A DNA stretch of 64,000 nucleotides from Dyella subtropica (GCF_026283965.1 NZ_JAPDPD010000011.1:62001-126000); one strand, 5' to 3'; numbered from the stretch's first letter, positions 52,490-62,156 are shown. Made by a program: numbers and translations. Notes: generated from the sequence alone by a model not told the origin.

Positions 52490-53407
52490 TCAGCGCGGGT
52501 ACTTGGCCATGATCTTGTGCACTTCCTTGGTCAGCGCGATGGCCTGATCCAGCGGGCGCAGCCACATGTTGCGGCCGAACATCACGCCCTGGGCGCCGGA
52601 GGCCATGTAGAACTCGACCTTGCGCAGCACCGCCGCGTCGTCGTCGTTCTTCTCGCCGCCGGAGAACAGCACCATGGTGCGGCCGGCCGAACGCACTACG
52701 CGCCGGCTGCGCGCACCGGCGTCTTCCTGCAGCTGGTCATACGGTGCGGGTGCGTTGGTGCGGTTGTCGTTGGGTTCGTGCAACTTGACGATGTCGGCGC
52801 CCATTTCCAAGGCGACGCGCGCGGCGTAGTCCTGCGCGAACAGGGAGTTCTTGCCGCCCTTGGCTTCGATGGCTTCGCCGCGTGGGTACGACCACATCAC
52901 CAGCGGCATGCCGAAGCGCTCGCAATCCTGGCGCACTTTTTCGAACTGGCGCAGCTCGTCGTGCTGGCGTGGCGAACCGACGTACATGGTGTAGCCGACG
53001 GCATCGGCACCGAGACGCACCGCGTCTTCCACCGATGCGAACAGCGGCGAGGTGGCCTCCGCATCGCTGGGGATATTGGTCTTGCCGTTGAGCTTGAGGA
53101 TCAGCGGAATGCGGCCGCAGTACTCGCCCATGTACTTCTCGGCCAAGCCCACGCCAAGTGCGATCGCTGAGAAGTTGCCTTCGACGGCGAGACGGAACTG
53201 GTAGTCCGGGTCGATGGCGGGTGGGTTGGGGAAGAAGTCGGTCGGGCCATGTTCCAGCCCTTGGTCCAGCGGCAGCACCAACAGGCTGCCATTGCGCGGG
53301 CCGTGGCCGTAGAGAAGGCGCCACAGGCGGGTGCGCTTGCCGTGCGAAAGCGACAGTTTCGAAAACTTTTCGGAAGCTTCCGAAAGGGCTTGTGTGCTTT
53401 GATTCAT
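52490..53407 (-). CDS. Class I (DhnA/LsrF-type) sugar-bisphosphate aldolase
   Basis: 305 residues, MNQSTQALSEASEKFSKL at the start. Features: LLVLPLDQGLEHGP, IPLILKLNGKTN (probable Schiff-base-region lysine), GYTMYVGSPRQHDEL, MPLVMWSYPRGEAI, ADIVKLHEPND and MVLFSGGEKNDDD, the pattern of archaeal-type class I fructose-bisphosphate aldolases. In this locus it is the obvious candidate for cleaving tagatose-1,6-bisphosphate (or fructose-1,6-bisphosphate) to DHAP and glyceraldehyde-3-phosphate. It is divergent from agaS across a 57-bp gap. Confidence 0.88.
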   Translation of the reverse strand: MNQSTQALSEASEKFSKLSLSHGKRTRLWRLLYGHGPRNGSLLVLPLDQGLEHGPTDFFPNPPAIDPDYQFRLAVEGNFSAIALGVGLAEKYMGEYCGRIPLILKLNGKTNIPSDAEATSPLFASVEDAVRLGADAVGYTMYVGSPRQHDELRQFEKVRQDCERFGMPLVMWSYPRGEAIEAKGGKNSLFAQDYAARVALEMGADIVKLHEPNDNRTNAPAPYDQLQEDAGARSRRVVRSAGRTMVLFSGGEKNDDDAAVLRKVEFYMASGAQGVMFGRNMWLRPLDQAIALTKEVHKIMAKYPR

Positions 53408-53464
53408 TTCGAATACCCTGAATTCCGTGATCGAACGGTTTCACATTCGAGCGAATCGGGCAAA
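53341..53464. promoter_or_regulatory. Divergent control region with TTTC/GAAA boxes and an 18-bp perfect palindrome
   Basis: Between and within the starts of the divergent aldolase and agaS genes there are repeated TTTCGAA/GAAAG boxes, including a perfect palindrome TTTCGGAAGCTTCCGAAA (53368-53385) that lies in the aldolase 5' coding sequence, and TTTCGAA at 53409-53415. DeoR-type regulators of the AgaR class bind repeated CTTTC-like boxes, so these are candidate operators for the repressor at 50291. Confidence 0.5.
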
Positions 53465-54667
53465 ATGTCAATACTTGATAAGAAAGCGAAAGATAGTCTG
53501 GTCCTAGGCGAACTGCGTGCGCGCCCCTTGGCGACGCAGCAAGCAGAGGGCTACGCCGACACCCTGCGCGAGATTCTTCAACAGCCCGCCACCTGGCAGG
53601 GCACCGCGGCTCTATGGCGTGAGCCTTCTGTGCGCGAGCGCCTGGCGCGGGCGATGGCGCCACGGCCCGCGCATATCGTGCTGACCGGGTCGGGCAGTTC
53701 CATGTACATCGGCGAGTGTCTGGCGCCAACGCTGCGGGCGGGGCTTGGTATCGCTACGCAGGCGATTGCCGCCGGCACCTTGCTTACGCATTCGCGCAGC
53801 GTGCTGCCGCCGGGGCCGGGCTTGCTGGTCTCACTGGCCCGCTCGGGCGACAGCCCGGAGAGCTGCGGCGTGGTGGATCGGCTGTTGGCCGACGAGCCGG
53901 ACTGGCGCCACCTGGTGATCACCTGCAATGCCAACGGCAAGTTGGCCACACGCTACAACCACGATCCTAGAGTCACCGTGCTGGTGCTGGACGAGCGCAC
54001 CAACGACCGCAGCCTGGTGATGACCAGCAGTTTCACCAATCTGCTGCTGGCCGGCACCGGTTTGCTGCTTGGCACGGATGACGAACTCGCTGAAACCGCG
54101 GTCGCGCGATTGGCCGAAGTGGTCGGAGCGATCTTTGATACGCACGCCGATGCGCTGGCGCAGCTGGCATCGCGCGATTTCGATGCGGCGGTCTATCTCG
54201 GCAGCGGTGGCGCTATTGGTGCGGCGCACGAGGTCGCGTTGAAGATGGTGGAGATGACCGGCGGCAAGGTCATCACCATGGCCGAGACATTCCTGGGCTT
54301 GCGTCACGGGCCGATGTCGAGCATTCGCTCCTCGACCTTGATCGTTGGCCTGCTGTCGCCCGATCCGGCTGTCCGCGGTTACGAACTCGATTTGCTGCGC
54401 GAGCTTTCGCGCAAGCAGCTGGGCATGGCGAAGCTGCTGGTAGGCGAGGGCATTCCCGCCGATGTGCTGGCACCAGGCGATGTCGCCGTCGATCTGCATG
54501 GTCTGGGGCATGACGGCGACGTGCCTTCGCTGCTGGCTGGCGTGGTGGCGGGGCAGCTGCTTGCGATGTTCCGTTGCCTGCACCTGGGCGACCGGCCGGA
54601 TACGCCGTCGCAAGGCGTGCTTACCCGTGTCGTGCAGGACTTCACCCTCCACGGGGCAGGCGCGTGA
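53465..54667 (+). CDS. agaS: D-galactosamine-6-phosphate deaminase/isomerase (SIS-domain protein AgaS)
   Basis: 400 residues from ATG 53465, where a cytoplasmic start (MSILDKKAKDSLVLGELRAR) begins; a longer frame runs into the divergent gene. Two SIS domains: IVLTGSGSSMYIGECLAPTL and LLVSLARSGDSPESCG in the first, VYLGSGGAIGAAHEVALKMV and ETFLGLRHGPMSSI in the second, as in AgaS (about 384 residues) and the isomerase half of GlmS. It should convert galactosamine-6-phosphate to tagatose-6-phosphate and ammonia. The stop overlaps the next start (GTGA), opening a three-gene translationally coupled unit. Confidence 0.8.
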   Translation: MSILDKKAKDSLVLGELRARPLATQQAEGYADTLREILQQPATWQGTAALWREPSVRERLARAMAPRPAHIVLTGSGSSMYIGECLAPTLRAGLGIATQAIAAGTLLTHSRSVLPPGPGLLVSLARSGDSPESCGVVDRLLADEPDWRHLVITCNANGKLATRYNHDPRVTVLVLDERTNDRSLVMTSSFTNLLLAGTGLLLGTDDELAETAVARLAEVVGAIFDTHADALAQLASRDFDAAVYLGSGGAIGAAHEVALKMVEMTGGKVITMAETFLGLRHGPMSSIRSSTLIVGLLSPDPAVRGYELDLLRELSRKQLGMAKLLVGEGIPADVLAPGDVAVDLHGLGHDGDVPSLLAGVVAGQLLAMFRCLHLGDRPDTPSQGVLTRVVQDFTLHGAGA

Positions 54668-55620
54668 CGGTGGCCGGCCCTGCGAAACCCGATCTGATTA
54701 AACACGTCCTGGTAGTGGGCGAGGTCAATGTCGACCTCGTGCTCAAGGGGCTGCACGCCGCTCCGGCGCCCGGTCAGGAAGTGCTGGCCGACGATTTCCT
54801 GATGACGCCGGGTAGCTCGTCGATGATCTGCGCGATGGGGTTGGCGCGGCTGGGCAATCCCGTCGCTTTCCACGGCAAGCTCGGTCGGGACGCGTGGGGC
54901 GAGTATTGCCTCGACGCGTTGCGCTCGGCCGGCATCGACGTGGCCTCGCTGCAACCGGATGCTGCGTTGCGCACCGGCGTCACCGTATCGTTGTCCACAC
55001 CGCGTGATCGTTCGCTGGTTACGTTCGCTGGCGCGATCGCCTCCCTGCATGCCGAAGAAGTCGACACGGCGTTGTTGGAGCGCGCCGAGCATCTGCACGT
55101 GTCCTCGTACTACCTGCAGAAGGCTTTGCGTGCAGGCTGTCGCGATCTGTTGGCGCGTGCGCATGCGGTCGGTCTCAGCACGTCGCTTGATCCCGGCTTC
55201 GATCCGGAGCAGCAGTGGGGTTCCGATCTGAGCGACACGCTGCAAGAGGTCGATCTGTTCCTTCCCAATGAGGAGGAGCTGAAGGCGATTACCGGCCATC
55301 ACGACCTGCTCGATGCGCTGATCGCGCTCGACAACGGTCGCACGCGCACTGTCGTGAAGCGTGGCCGCCTCGGCTGCGCCACCTTGCACGAAGGGAAACT
55401 GCTTGAAGTGCCTGCGCACGTTGTGGATGCCGTAGATAGCACCGGTGCCGGCGATTCCTTCGATGCCGGCTTCCTGCACGCGTGGCTGCGTGAATGGTCA
55501 TTGCAGGATTGCCTGCGCTGGGGCAGCGCCTGTGGAAGCTTGTCCACGCGCGGCATGGGTGGCACGACGCGGCAGGCGAGTGTGGACGAGGTCCAGGCGT
55601 TGTTGGCGGGCGCCGCATGA
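54664..55620 (+). CDS. PfkB-family sugar kinase (ribokinase-like)
   Basis: 318 residues from GTG 54664, overlapping the agaS stop. It has VLVVGEVNVDLVLKG at the N-terminus, MTPGSSSMICAMGLARLG (PfkB signature 1 region), NEEELKAITGH, and DAVDSTGAGDSFDAGFLHAW (signature 2, with the catalytic Asp in GAGD). It transfers phosphate from ATP to a sugar or sugar phosphate. As the locus has a second PfkB kinase, this one may be the first-step GalNAc/hexosamine kinase and the other the tagatose-6-phosphate kinase; the order is inference. Confidence 0.85.
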   Translation: MTVAGPAKPDLIKHVLVVGEVNVDLVLKGLHAAPAPGQEVLADDFLMTPGSSSMICAMGLARLGNPVAFHGKLGRDAWGEYCLDALRSAGIDVASLQPDAALRTGVTVSLSTPRDRSLVTFAGAIASLHAEEVDTALLERAEHLHVSSYYLQKALRAGCRDLLARAHAVGLSTSLDPGFDPEQQWGSDLSDTLQEVDLFLPNEEELKAITGHHDLLDALIALDNGRTRTVVKRGRLGCATLHEGKLLEVPAHVVDAVDSTGAGDSFDAGFLHAWLREWSLQDCLRWGSACGSLSTRGMGGTTRQASVDEVQALLAGAA

Positions 55621-56564
55621 TTACGGTCGGCGGATTCAACACAGCGATCGACCGGTTGATCAGGATCGACACGTTGCGCTGCGGCGAGGTCAACCGCGCG
55701 ATCGATGAGCAGGTGTATCCCGGCGGTAAGGGCTTGCATGTCGCGCAGACCATCGCCGCGCTGGGCGAGCGGGTGCAATTGGTCGGCCTGATCGATGCGG
55801 CGCATCGCAATCTGATCACGCAGCACCTGAGCAGGCGCGGCACCTTGTTTCATGGCGTCGAGATTCCCGCCAGCATCCGCACCTGCATGGCACTGCAGGA
55901 TGCGTCAGGGCAGATCACGGAAGTCCTGGGTCAAGGACCACAGCTGAACAAGGCGCAGCGCGAAGCGCTTTTGCTGACGTTCCGGCGCTGCATCGATGAA
56001 AGCGATTTGATGATTCTTTCGGGCAGTTTGCCGCGCGGACTCGCGGAGTCCACCTATGCCGAGCTGACCGCACAGGTGCGTGACGCCGGCAAGCGTTGCA
56101 TGGTCGATGCCAGTGGTCAGGCGATGCGACATGCGTTGCAGGCGCAACCCTTCCTGATCAAGCCCAATCGCGACGAGATCGTCGAACTGCTCGGCCGCCC
56201 GATCGACGGCCTGGAAGCCGCCACCGACGCTGCGCGCGAACTGTTTTCGCAGGGTGTCGCGATGCCGGTCGTGACGATGGGCGCGATGGGTGCCATCGCC
56301 GTTGACGAAAGCGGCGTATGGCATGCCTCGATCGAGCTGGCGCAGATCCGCAACACCGTGGGCTCGGGCGATTGCCTGCTGGCCGGGATGGCGGTGGGCA
56401 CGGTGCGTGGCATGCCGCTGGAGCAGACGCTGCGACTCGGTGTGGCCTGTGGCGCGGCCAATGCCGCCGCCGAGGAAACCGGCTTCGTCGAGCGAAGGAT
56501 GGTGGAGACCTTGCTTCCCCAGGTGCATGTGCATCGCCTGGCGGATGCCGTGAAACGGCGTTGA
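55617..56564 (+). CDS. PfkB-family tagatose-6-phosphate / 1-phosphofructokinase (LacC/FruK-like)
   Basis: 315 residues, ATGA overlap with the preceding gene. MITVGGFNTAIDRLIRIDTL and GGKGLHVAQTIAALGERVQL are the LacC/FruK N-terminal pattern; LSGSLPRGL, IKPNRDEIVELLG and TVGSGDCLLAGMAVG follow (GSGD in place of GAGD, as in FruK/LacC). It most likely phosphorylates tagatose-6-phosphate to the 1,6-bisphosphate for the divergent aldolase. Confidence 0.85.
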   Translation: MITVGGFNTAIDRLIRIDTLRCGEVNRAIDEQVYPGGKGLHVAQTIAALGERVQLVGLIDAAHRNLITQHLSRRGTLFHGVEIPASIRTCMALQDASGQITEVLGQGPQLNKAQREALLLTFRRCIDESDLMILSGSLPRGLAESTYAELTAQVRDAGKRCMVDASGQAMRHALQAQPFLIKPNRDEIVELLGRPIDGLEAATDAARELFSQGVAMPVVTMGAMGAIAVDESGVWHASIELAQIRNTVGSGDCLLAGMAVGTVRGMPLEQTLRLGVACGAANAAAEETGFVERRMVETLLPQVHVHRLADAVKRR

Positions 56565-56734
56565 ACGAACGGTTGGCCTCCATGGAGGCTGGCTATTTGC
56601 GTTGGAGGTTTTAGGGCAATGAGACAGGTTCGTGGAGCGGTGGAGTTTCCACGGACATTCATCAACGACTGCGTCAGACGGGGAGAAGTCAGGTGTCTGC
56701 GTAGTCTGCAAATGAACCACGGGAGAGGGTAGTC

Positions 56735-59700
56735 ATGCGTGCTAATAAGAGTGGTGGTTGTACGGCGGATGGCAAGGGGAGTCGAGTGCTCGCTTCGTCC
56801 ATCAGCAAGTCGGTGATGGCCATGCAGGTGGCGTGGGCACTGAGCGGTCTGGCGTTTGCGGGCAGTGCGGTGGCGCAGGTCGATACGTCGACCTCGACGG
56901 ATGCACCCGCCGTCAAGACGACGGCAAAGAAGAAAGACCAGGACACCAGTCAGTCCGCGCCCGAGAAAGCGGTGCGCCTGCAGCAGGTGACCGTGACTGG
57001 TTCGAACATCCGCAGCGTCGACGTGGCGGATGCGCAGCCGGTGATCACGATCGACCGTGTGGCGATCGAACGCCAGGGTTTCGCCACGGTCGGGCAGATT
57101 CTGCAAAACCTATCCTCCGCCAGCACGCCGGATCTGAGCATGTCGGCGCCCGGCGATCTCGGTCCCAACCAGGGCGGGCAGTTCATCAACCTGCGTGGCC
57201 TTGGTGCGCCGCGGACGCTGGTGCTGGTCGATGGTCAGCGCATTGGTGCCGCCCACGGTGGCTACACCAATATCAACGTGATTCCGGTCTCGATCATCGA
57301 CCATGTCGATGTGCTCGCCAATGGCGCATCAGCTGTCTATGGTTCCGATGCGATCGCCGGTGTGATCAACATCATCACCCGCAAGAATTTCAACGGCGCC
57401 GAGGTCAATACCTATAACGGCATCTATGCGCCGCACGGCGACGGCGCGCAGAGCCAGTACGACTTCACCTTCGGTAAAAGCACGGACAAGTGGGGCGTGG
57501 TGTTCAGCGCCTCGTATCAGGACCAGCGGCCGGTATGGACCAGCTCGCGCGATTTCTCGAGCTATCCCTGGACCGATCGTCATCCGTACTACGGCCGGAC
57601 CTATGTGGGCCTGCAGCCGATCATCCGAGGCGCTCCCTTCCCCGATGGTAGTCATCACACCGTCGTGCTGAACCCGGGCGGCGATCCGTTCAATCTCAAC
57701 GACTATCACCGGGTCCAGCCGCGCGTGTTCAACGCGGGTGGCGATGTGGGCAGTCTCGCCGATGCCGGCGACTACACCTACAACAACCTCAGCGGCCACC
57801 AGAACATGTTGCACACGGCCGATACGACGAAAAACCTGTATCTGGACACCCACTACAACATCACGTCGAACATCACCGCCAGGTTCAACGCCGGCTACAA
57901 CATCGATCACGAGAAGGCGACGGCAGGCACCAGCACGCTCTACAGCGGCATGGGTGGGCATGACAACTTTCCGTCCTTGCTGTCCGCCGACAGTTACTAC
58001 AACCCGTTCAACCAACCCGGGATGACGCCGCAGGACGTGCAGTTCTATCGCAAGCTCGCCGGTGTCACCTTCAATAGCTACAACAATCCCAAGAACTATC
58101 GCTACAGCGTTGGCCTGGACGGCAACTTCAGCATGGGCGAGCACCTGTTCAACTGGGACGTCAATTACTACGACAGCAAGATCACCGGCATCAATACGCG
58201 CACGGGTTATTTCAACCTGATCCACGCGCGCGATGCGCTCGGCCCGTCGTTCAAGGGTGCCGACGGCGTGGTTCGTTGCGGAACACAAGGCAATGTCATC
58301 GCCGGTTGTGTGCCGGTGAATGCGCTGGGCACCATTACGCCGGACATGCTTCAGTACCTGCTGATCAACAGCGTCGAGCGTTACGGCAGCAACGAGAAGG
58401 CGGCCACGGCCGATTTCGGCGGCGACTTGTTCACCCTGCCGGGCGGTCAATTTAGTTTCGCGACGGGTGTGCAGCATCGCGCCGTGTCCGGCTACGACAG
58501 CCCGGATGCGTTCGCGGCTGCCGGCAATTCCACCGATGGTGCGGTGGGTCCGAACAAAGGCAGCTATTCCTTGAACGAGGGGTATGCCGAGGTCAACGCG
58601 CCGTTGCTGAAAGATCTGCCAGGCATTCGCAGCCTTTCGCTGGATGCGGCGATTCGCTATTCGAGCTACAGCAACTTCGGCAGCACCACCAACAGCTCGT
58701 TCAAGCTGACCTGGCAGCCGATCGAGGATCTGCTGGTGCGTGCCAGCTACGGCACCGGCTTCCGTGCGCCTACCGTCAACGATCTCTATCAGGGGCGCTA
58801 CAACGCGGGTGGTTTTACCGACCCGTGCGATGCGGTTTACGGGCCGGCAGGTTACGGCTACAGCCCGGTGGTGGCGCAACGCTGTCTGACCGGATTTGGC
58901 GGCCTGCCCGGCGTGGGTCCCAATTTCCGGCAGGTGGATATGACCGGTCAGCCGGTGACTCAAGCCGATGCGGCCGGCATTACCGAGAGCTTCAACGGCG
59001 GCAACCCGCATTTGAAACCGGAAACCTCGTACAACGGACAGCTCGGCCTGGTCTACAGTCCGTCGTGGTTGCAGGGCTTCAACTTCACGCTCGACTACTG
59101 GCGCTACAACATCCGCAACCTGATCACCGGCATCACCAATGATCAGGTGCTGGCGAACTGTTACCAGTACGGCCTCACGGATTCCTGCGGGCAGTTCCAG
59201 CGGCAGGCCGGATCGAACCAGATCATCAATCTGCTGAATCTCGAAACCAATGCGGGTTGGCAGAAGACGGCGGGCTACGATTTCTCGTTTGCCTATGCGT
59301 TGCCCAAGTATTCGTTCGGGCAATTCAAGCTGGGCCTGACCGGCACCTACGTCGACAGCTACAACATGCTGCCGACGATCGGTTCGGCCGTCGTCTACGG
59401 TGCGGGCATCGCTTCGGCGCAGACATCGATGTCGGTCTGGCGTTTGCGCGGCAACTTTACGGTGGACTGGTCATGGCATGATTTCGGTGCCAACTGGACC
59501 ATGCGCTACTTCTCGCCATTGAAGGCGCCGTGTGCGTTCCCGCCGCCGGATACACGCTCGGCCTTCCCGTGCACCTTGCCCAATTACTACGCGCCCGGGG
59601 TAGGCCCGCAGCCGATGACGCAGATCGCCTCGGTCACCTTCAGCGACGCGCAGGTGTATTGGAAGGCGCCGTGGAACGCTACGATCTCGCTGGGTGCCAA

Positions 59701-59827
59701 CAACATCTTCGATCGCAAGGGGCCGTACATCTACGGCGGCTACGCCGGTAGCGACACGCCGTACAACTACAACGCGTCGTACGACATCGGTCGCTACGTG
59801 TACGTGCGCTATCAGCAGAAGTTCTGA
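56735..59827 (+). CDS. TonB-dependent outer-membrane receptor (oligosaccharide type)
   Basis: 1030 residues with a GAGAGGG site. A long signal region (MRANKSGG...ALSGLAFAGSAVAQ), a low-complexity stretch, LQQVTVTGSNI as a TonB-box-like segment, the plug (QFINLRGLGAPRTLVLVDG, NGASAVYGSDAIAGVINI) and a long 22-strand-type barrel ending YVYVRYQQKF. No STN domain, so no FecR-style signalling. Xanthomonadales use receptors of this size to import plant or glycoprotein oligosaccharides. Its place between sugar kinases and glycosidases makes it the importer of the locus. Confidence 0.92.
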   Translation: MRANKSGGCTADGKGSRVLASSISKSVMAMQVAWALSGLAFAGSAVAQVDTSTSTDAPAVKTTAKKKDQDTSQSAPEKAVRLQQVTVTGSNIRSVDVADAQPVITIDRVAIERQGFATVGQILQNLSSASTPDLSMSAPGDLGPNQGGQFINLRGLGAPRTLVLVDGQRIGAAHGGYTNINVIPVSIIDHVDVLANGASAVYGSDAIAGVINIITRKNFNGAEVNTYNGIYAPHGDGAQSQYDFTFGKSTDKWGVVFSASYQDQRPVWTSSRDFSSYPWTDRHPYYGRTYVGLQPIIRGAPFPDGSHHTVVLNPGGDPFNLNDYHRVQPRVFNAGGDVGSLADAGDYTYNNLSGHQNMLHTADTTKNLYLDTHYNITSNITARFNAGYNIDHEKATAGTSTLYSGMGGHDNFPSLLSADSYYNPFNQPGMTPQDVQFYRKLAGVTFNSYNNPKNYRYSVGLDGNFSMGEHLFNWDVNYYDSKITGINTRTGYFNLIHARDALGPSFKGADGVVRCGTQGNVIAGCVPVNALGTITPDMLQYLLINSVERYGSNEKAATADFGGDLFTLPGGQFSFATGVQHRAVSGYDSPDAFAAAGNSTDGAVGPNKGSYSLNEGYAEVNAPLLKDLPGIRSLSLDAAIRYSSYSNFGSTTNSSFKLTWQPIEDLLVRASYGTGFRAPTVNDLYQGRYNAGGFTDPCDAVYGPAGYGYSPVVAQRCLTGFGGLPGVGPNFRQVDMTGQPVTQADAAGITESFNGGNPHLKPETSYNGQLGLVYSPSWLQGFNFTLDYWRYNIRNLITGITNDQVLANCYQYGLTDSCGQFQRQAGSNQIINLLNLETNAGWQKTAGYDFSFAYALPKYSFGQFKLGLTGTYVDSYNMLPTIGSAVVYGAGIASAQTSMSVWRLRGNFTVDWSWHDFGANWTMRYFSPLKAPCAFPPPDTRSAFPCTLPNYYAPGVGPQPMTQIASVTFSDAQVYWKAPWNATISLGANNIFDRKGPYIYGGYAGSDTPYNYNASYDIGRYVYVRYQQKF

Positions 59828-59833
59828 CGAGTG

Positions 59834-59853
59834 GGGCGGCCACGCCGCCCTTT
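59834..59853 (+). terminator. Terminator-like hairpin after the TonB receptor
   Basis: GGGCGGC, CAC, GCCGCCC form a perfect 7-bp stem 6 bp beyond the stop, followed by TTTCCTCT. It probably separates receptor expression from the glycosidase. Confidence 0.6.
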
Positions 59854-59950
59854 CCTCTCCGCGGTGCCGTGCCGCGGGGCCTGTTCACCCGGATCGGCGC
59901 GCCGGTGGAGATCGCCGCCGCGTCGTCCGGACTGCCCGAGAGAGTGAGGC

Positions 59951-62005
59951 ATGCGCTTGACTACCAAAACCAGCCCCCGTGAAGGCGCGTCAGCGCGCCC
60001 GAGCAAACGATATGCCGGTCACGGCCAACTGCTGCTTGCGATGCTCGCGGCCAGCATGGTGAGCGTGTTGAATGCCACGCCTGCCCAGCAGGCCGCCACC
60101 TTCCAGAAACACGGCGAAACGCAGCAGTTCGGCAACGCCGTGATGAGTGCGACATGGAAGCTGTCCGGCGACAAGCTGAGCGACCTGGTGGTGGTCGATG
60201 CGCTGAATCAGCAACAGTTTCCTGTAACGGCCCCCTTTGTCTTGGTGCTTGCGGATGGCCGCAAGCTGGCCACCGCTGATTTTCGCGTGATGTCGGCACC
60301 CAAGCAGGTAAAGCTGCGGGTCGATCCCCATGCCTCCAGCGTGGTAGAGCGCCTTCCGGGTAGCGCGGTCCAGGCCAGCTTTGGCGATGCGGAGGGCCGC
60401 TTTCGTATCGACTGGCAGTGGGTGCAGCGCGAAGGTTCGGACTATCTGCGCGAAGTGGTGACAGTCACGGCGCTGAAGCAGGACGAGCAGATCAACAAGG
60501 TCGAGCTACTGCAGGCCCAGGCCAGCGATGCCGAAGTGGTGGGCACGGTACCGGGCTCGCCGATCGTGGCGGGTCGCGACTATTTTGGTTTCGAACATCC
60601 GCTTTCCAGTAGCGAGGTGCATGGCAAGCAGGTGCGTCTGTGGATCGAACGCGGGTTGCCCTTGCCCAAGGGGCAGTCGATGACCTATTCGGCGGTGGTC
60701 GGCGCCACGCATGACGAGCAGCTCCGTCGTGACTTCCTGACGTATCTGGAGCGCGAGCGCGCGCATCCCTACCGGCCGTTTCTGCACTACAACTCCTGGT
60801 ACGACATCGGCTACTTCACGCCGTACACGCAAGAGCAGGCGCTGGATCGCATCCATGCGTTCGGCGAGGCGCTGAGCGTCCAGCGCGGCGTGAAGCTCGA
60901 CTCGTATCTGTTCGATGACGGCTGGGACGATCTCAGCGGAAGCTGGCATTTCAGCAAGGACTTCCCGCAGGGCTTCAAGCCGCTGCGTGATGCAGCGGCG
61001 AAGTACGGCGCCTCACCGGGGGTGTGGTTGTCGCCGTGGGGCGGTTACAGCAAGCCGAAGGACGTTCGCGTCGAGCATGGCAAGGCGACCGGTTACGAAA
61101 TCATCGACGGCGGCTTCGCCCTGTCGGGTCCGAAGTACTACCAGCGTTTCCATGATGCGGTGTTGGAACTGGTCAAGGACAACGGCATCAACCAGTTCAA
61201 GTTCGACGGCACGGGCAACGCGAACAAGGTGTTCCCGGGCAGTCGTTTCACCAGCGATTTCGATGCGGCGATCCAGCTGATCGAGGATGTGCGTCAAGCC
61301 AAGCCGGATACCTTCATCAATCTCACCACCGGCACCATGGCCTCGCCGTTCTGGCTGCGCTATGCCGATTCGATCTGGCGCGATGGCGAGGACGACAGCG
61401 AGACCGGCGTGGGCAGCACGCGCGAGCGCTGGATCACCTACCGCGACCAGCAGACCTACCAGAACATCGTGATCAAGGGGCCGCTGTTCCCGCTCAACTC
61501 GCTGATGCTCCACGGCATCATCTACGCGAAGGAGAACCGCAAGCTCAACGTCGATCCGGGTCATGATTTTGCTAACGAAGTGCGTTCGTACTTCGCTACC
61601 GGCACCCAGCTACAGGAGCTGTACATCACGCCTTCGTTGTTGAGTACGCAGGATTGGGACGTGCTGGCTGAAGCGGCGCGCTGGTCGCGAGCCAATGCCG
61701 ACACGTTGCGCGACACGCACTGGATCGGCGGCGATCCGGGCCGGTTGAACGTCTACGGCTGGGCCGCGTGGTCGCCGCAAAAATCGATCATCACCTTGCG
61801 CAATCCGGATGCGCGGGCGCAGACCGCGGTGATCGATCTGCAGCGCCAGCTTGAACTGCCGAAGGATGCAGCTCGCCGCTTTAGCGTGAGTGATGTCTGG
61901 AAGACCGGCGGCAGTCAGGTGCCTGAGCAGCTGGATGCCGATCATCCCGGCACGGTGCAGCTGGCGCCGTTCCAGGTGCTGACGCTGGAGCTGATACCGA
62001 GGTAG
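59951..62005 (+). CDS. Clan GH-D glycosidase, alpha-galactosidase / alpha-N-acetylgalactosaminidase-like
   Basis: 684 residues. After a possible signal region (GQLLLAMLAASMVSVLNATP, with a longer than usual basic N-terminus) comes a beta-sandwich domain and then a TIM barrel with PFLHYNSWYDIGYF, DSYLFDDGWDDL, PGVWLSPWGGY, INQFKFDGTGN with the predicted nucleophile Asp419 (KFD as in GH27/GH36), and ADSIWRDGEDD as the acid/base region. A C-terminal beta domain follows. Relatives in Xanthomonas and Bacteroides are often misnamed enterotoxins. Together with agaS it is best read as an alpha-GalNAc- or alpha-Gal-releasing enzyme acting outside the cytoplasm. The exact GH family is not certain. Confidence 0.75.
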   Translation: MRLTTKTSPREGASARPSKRYAGHGQLLLAMLAASMVSVLNATPAQQAATFQKHGETQQFGNAVMSATWKLSGDKLSDLVVVDALNQQQFPVTAPFVLVLADGRKLATADFRVMSAPKQVKLRVDPHASSVVERLPGSAVQASFGDAEGRFRIDWQWVQREGSDYLREVVTVTALKQDEQINKVELLQAQASDAEVVGTVPGSPIVAGRDYFGFEHPLSSSEVHGKQVRLWIERGLPLPKGQSMTYSAVVGATHDEQLRRDFLTYLERERAHPYRPFLHYNSWYDIGYFTPYTQEQALDRIHAFGEALSVQRGVKLDSYLFDDGWDDLSGSWHFSKDFPQGFKPLRDAAAKYGASPGVWLSPWGGYSKPKDVRVEHGKATGYEIIDGGFALSGPKYYQRFHDAVLELVKDNGINQFKFDGTGNANKVFPGSRFTSDFDAAIQLIEDVRQAKPDTFINLTTGTMASPFWLRYADSIWRDGEDDSETGVGSTRERWITYRDQQTYQNIVIKGPLFPLNSLMLHGIIYAKENRKLNVDPGHDFANEVRSYFATGTQLQELYITPSLLSTQDWDVLAEAARWSRANADTLRDTHWIGGDPGRLNVYGWAAWSPQKSIITLRNPDARAQTAVIDLQRQLELPKDAARRFSVSDVWKTGGSQVPEQLDADHPGTVQLAPFQVLTLELIPR

Positions 62006-62014
62006 GAGCGCACC
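62002..62014 (+). repeat. Single REP head abutting a stop codon
   Basis: GTAGGAGCGCACC overlaps the TAG stop of the glycosidase gene. It is the head of the REP family seen at 45.84 kb; the following stem is degenerate. The spacer 62015-62156 shows nothing else. Confidence 0.5.
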
Positions 62015-62156
62015 CCGACATGCTGTGGCGACGCGTGATGTTGGGGTTCGCCGGTGCTCACTCCAACCTGCTTTGCTAAGGTCCGCTAGGCCGCGAACTC
62101 CCTGGGGCGAGAGCCTCGGGGGATGAACGGTCACATAGCTTCCAACGAGGTGGCGA

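Noticed and set aside
54379-55479. 366-codon minus-strand frame
   Set aside because: Antisense to agaS and a PfkB kinase with intact motifs.
57329-59323. 664-codon minus-strand open frame
   Set aside because: It lies wholly opposite the well-supported TonB receptor; GC-rich third positions create long antisense frames, and the translation has no domain.
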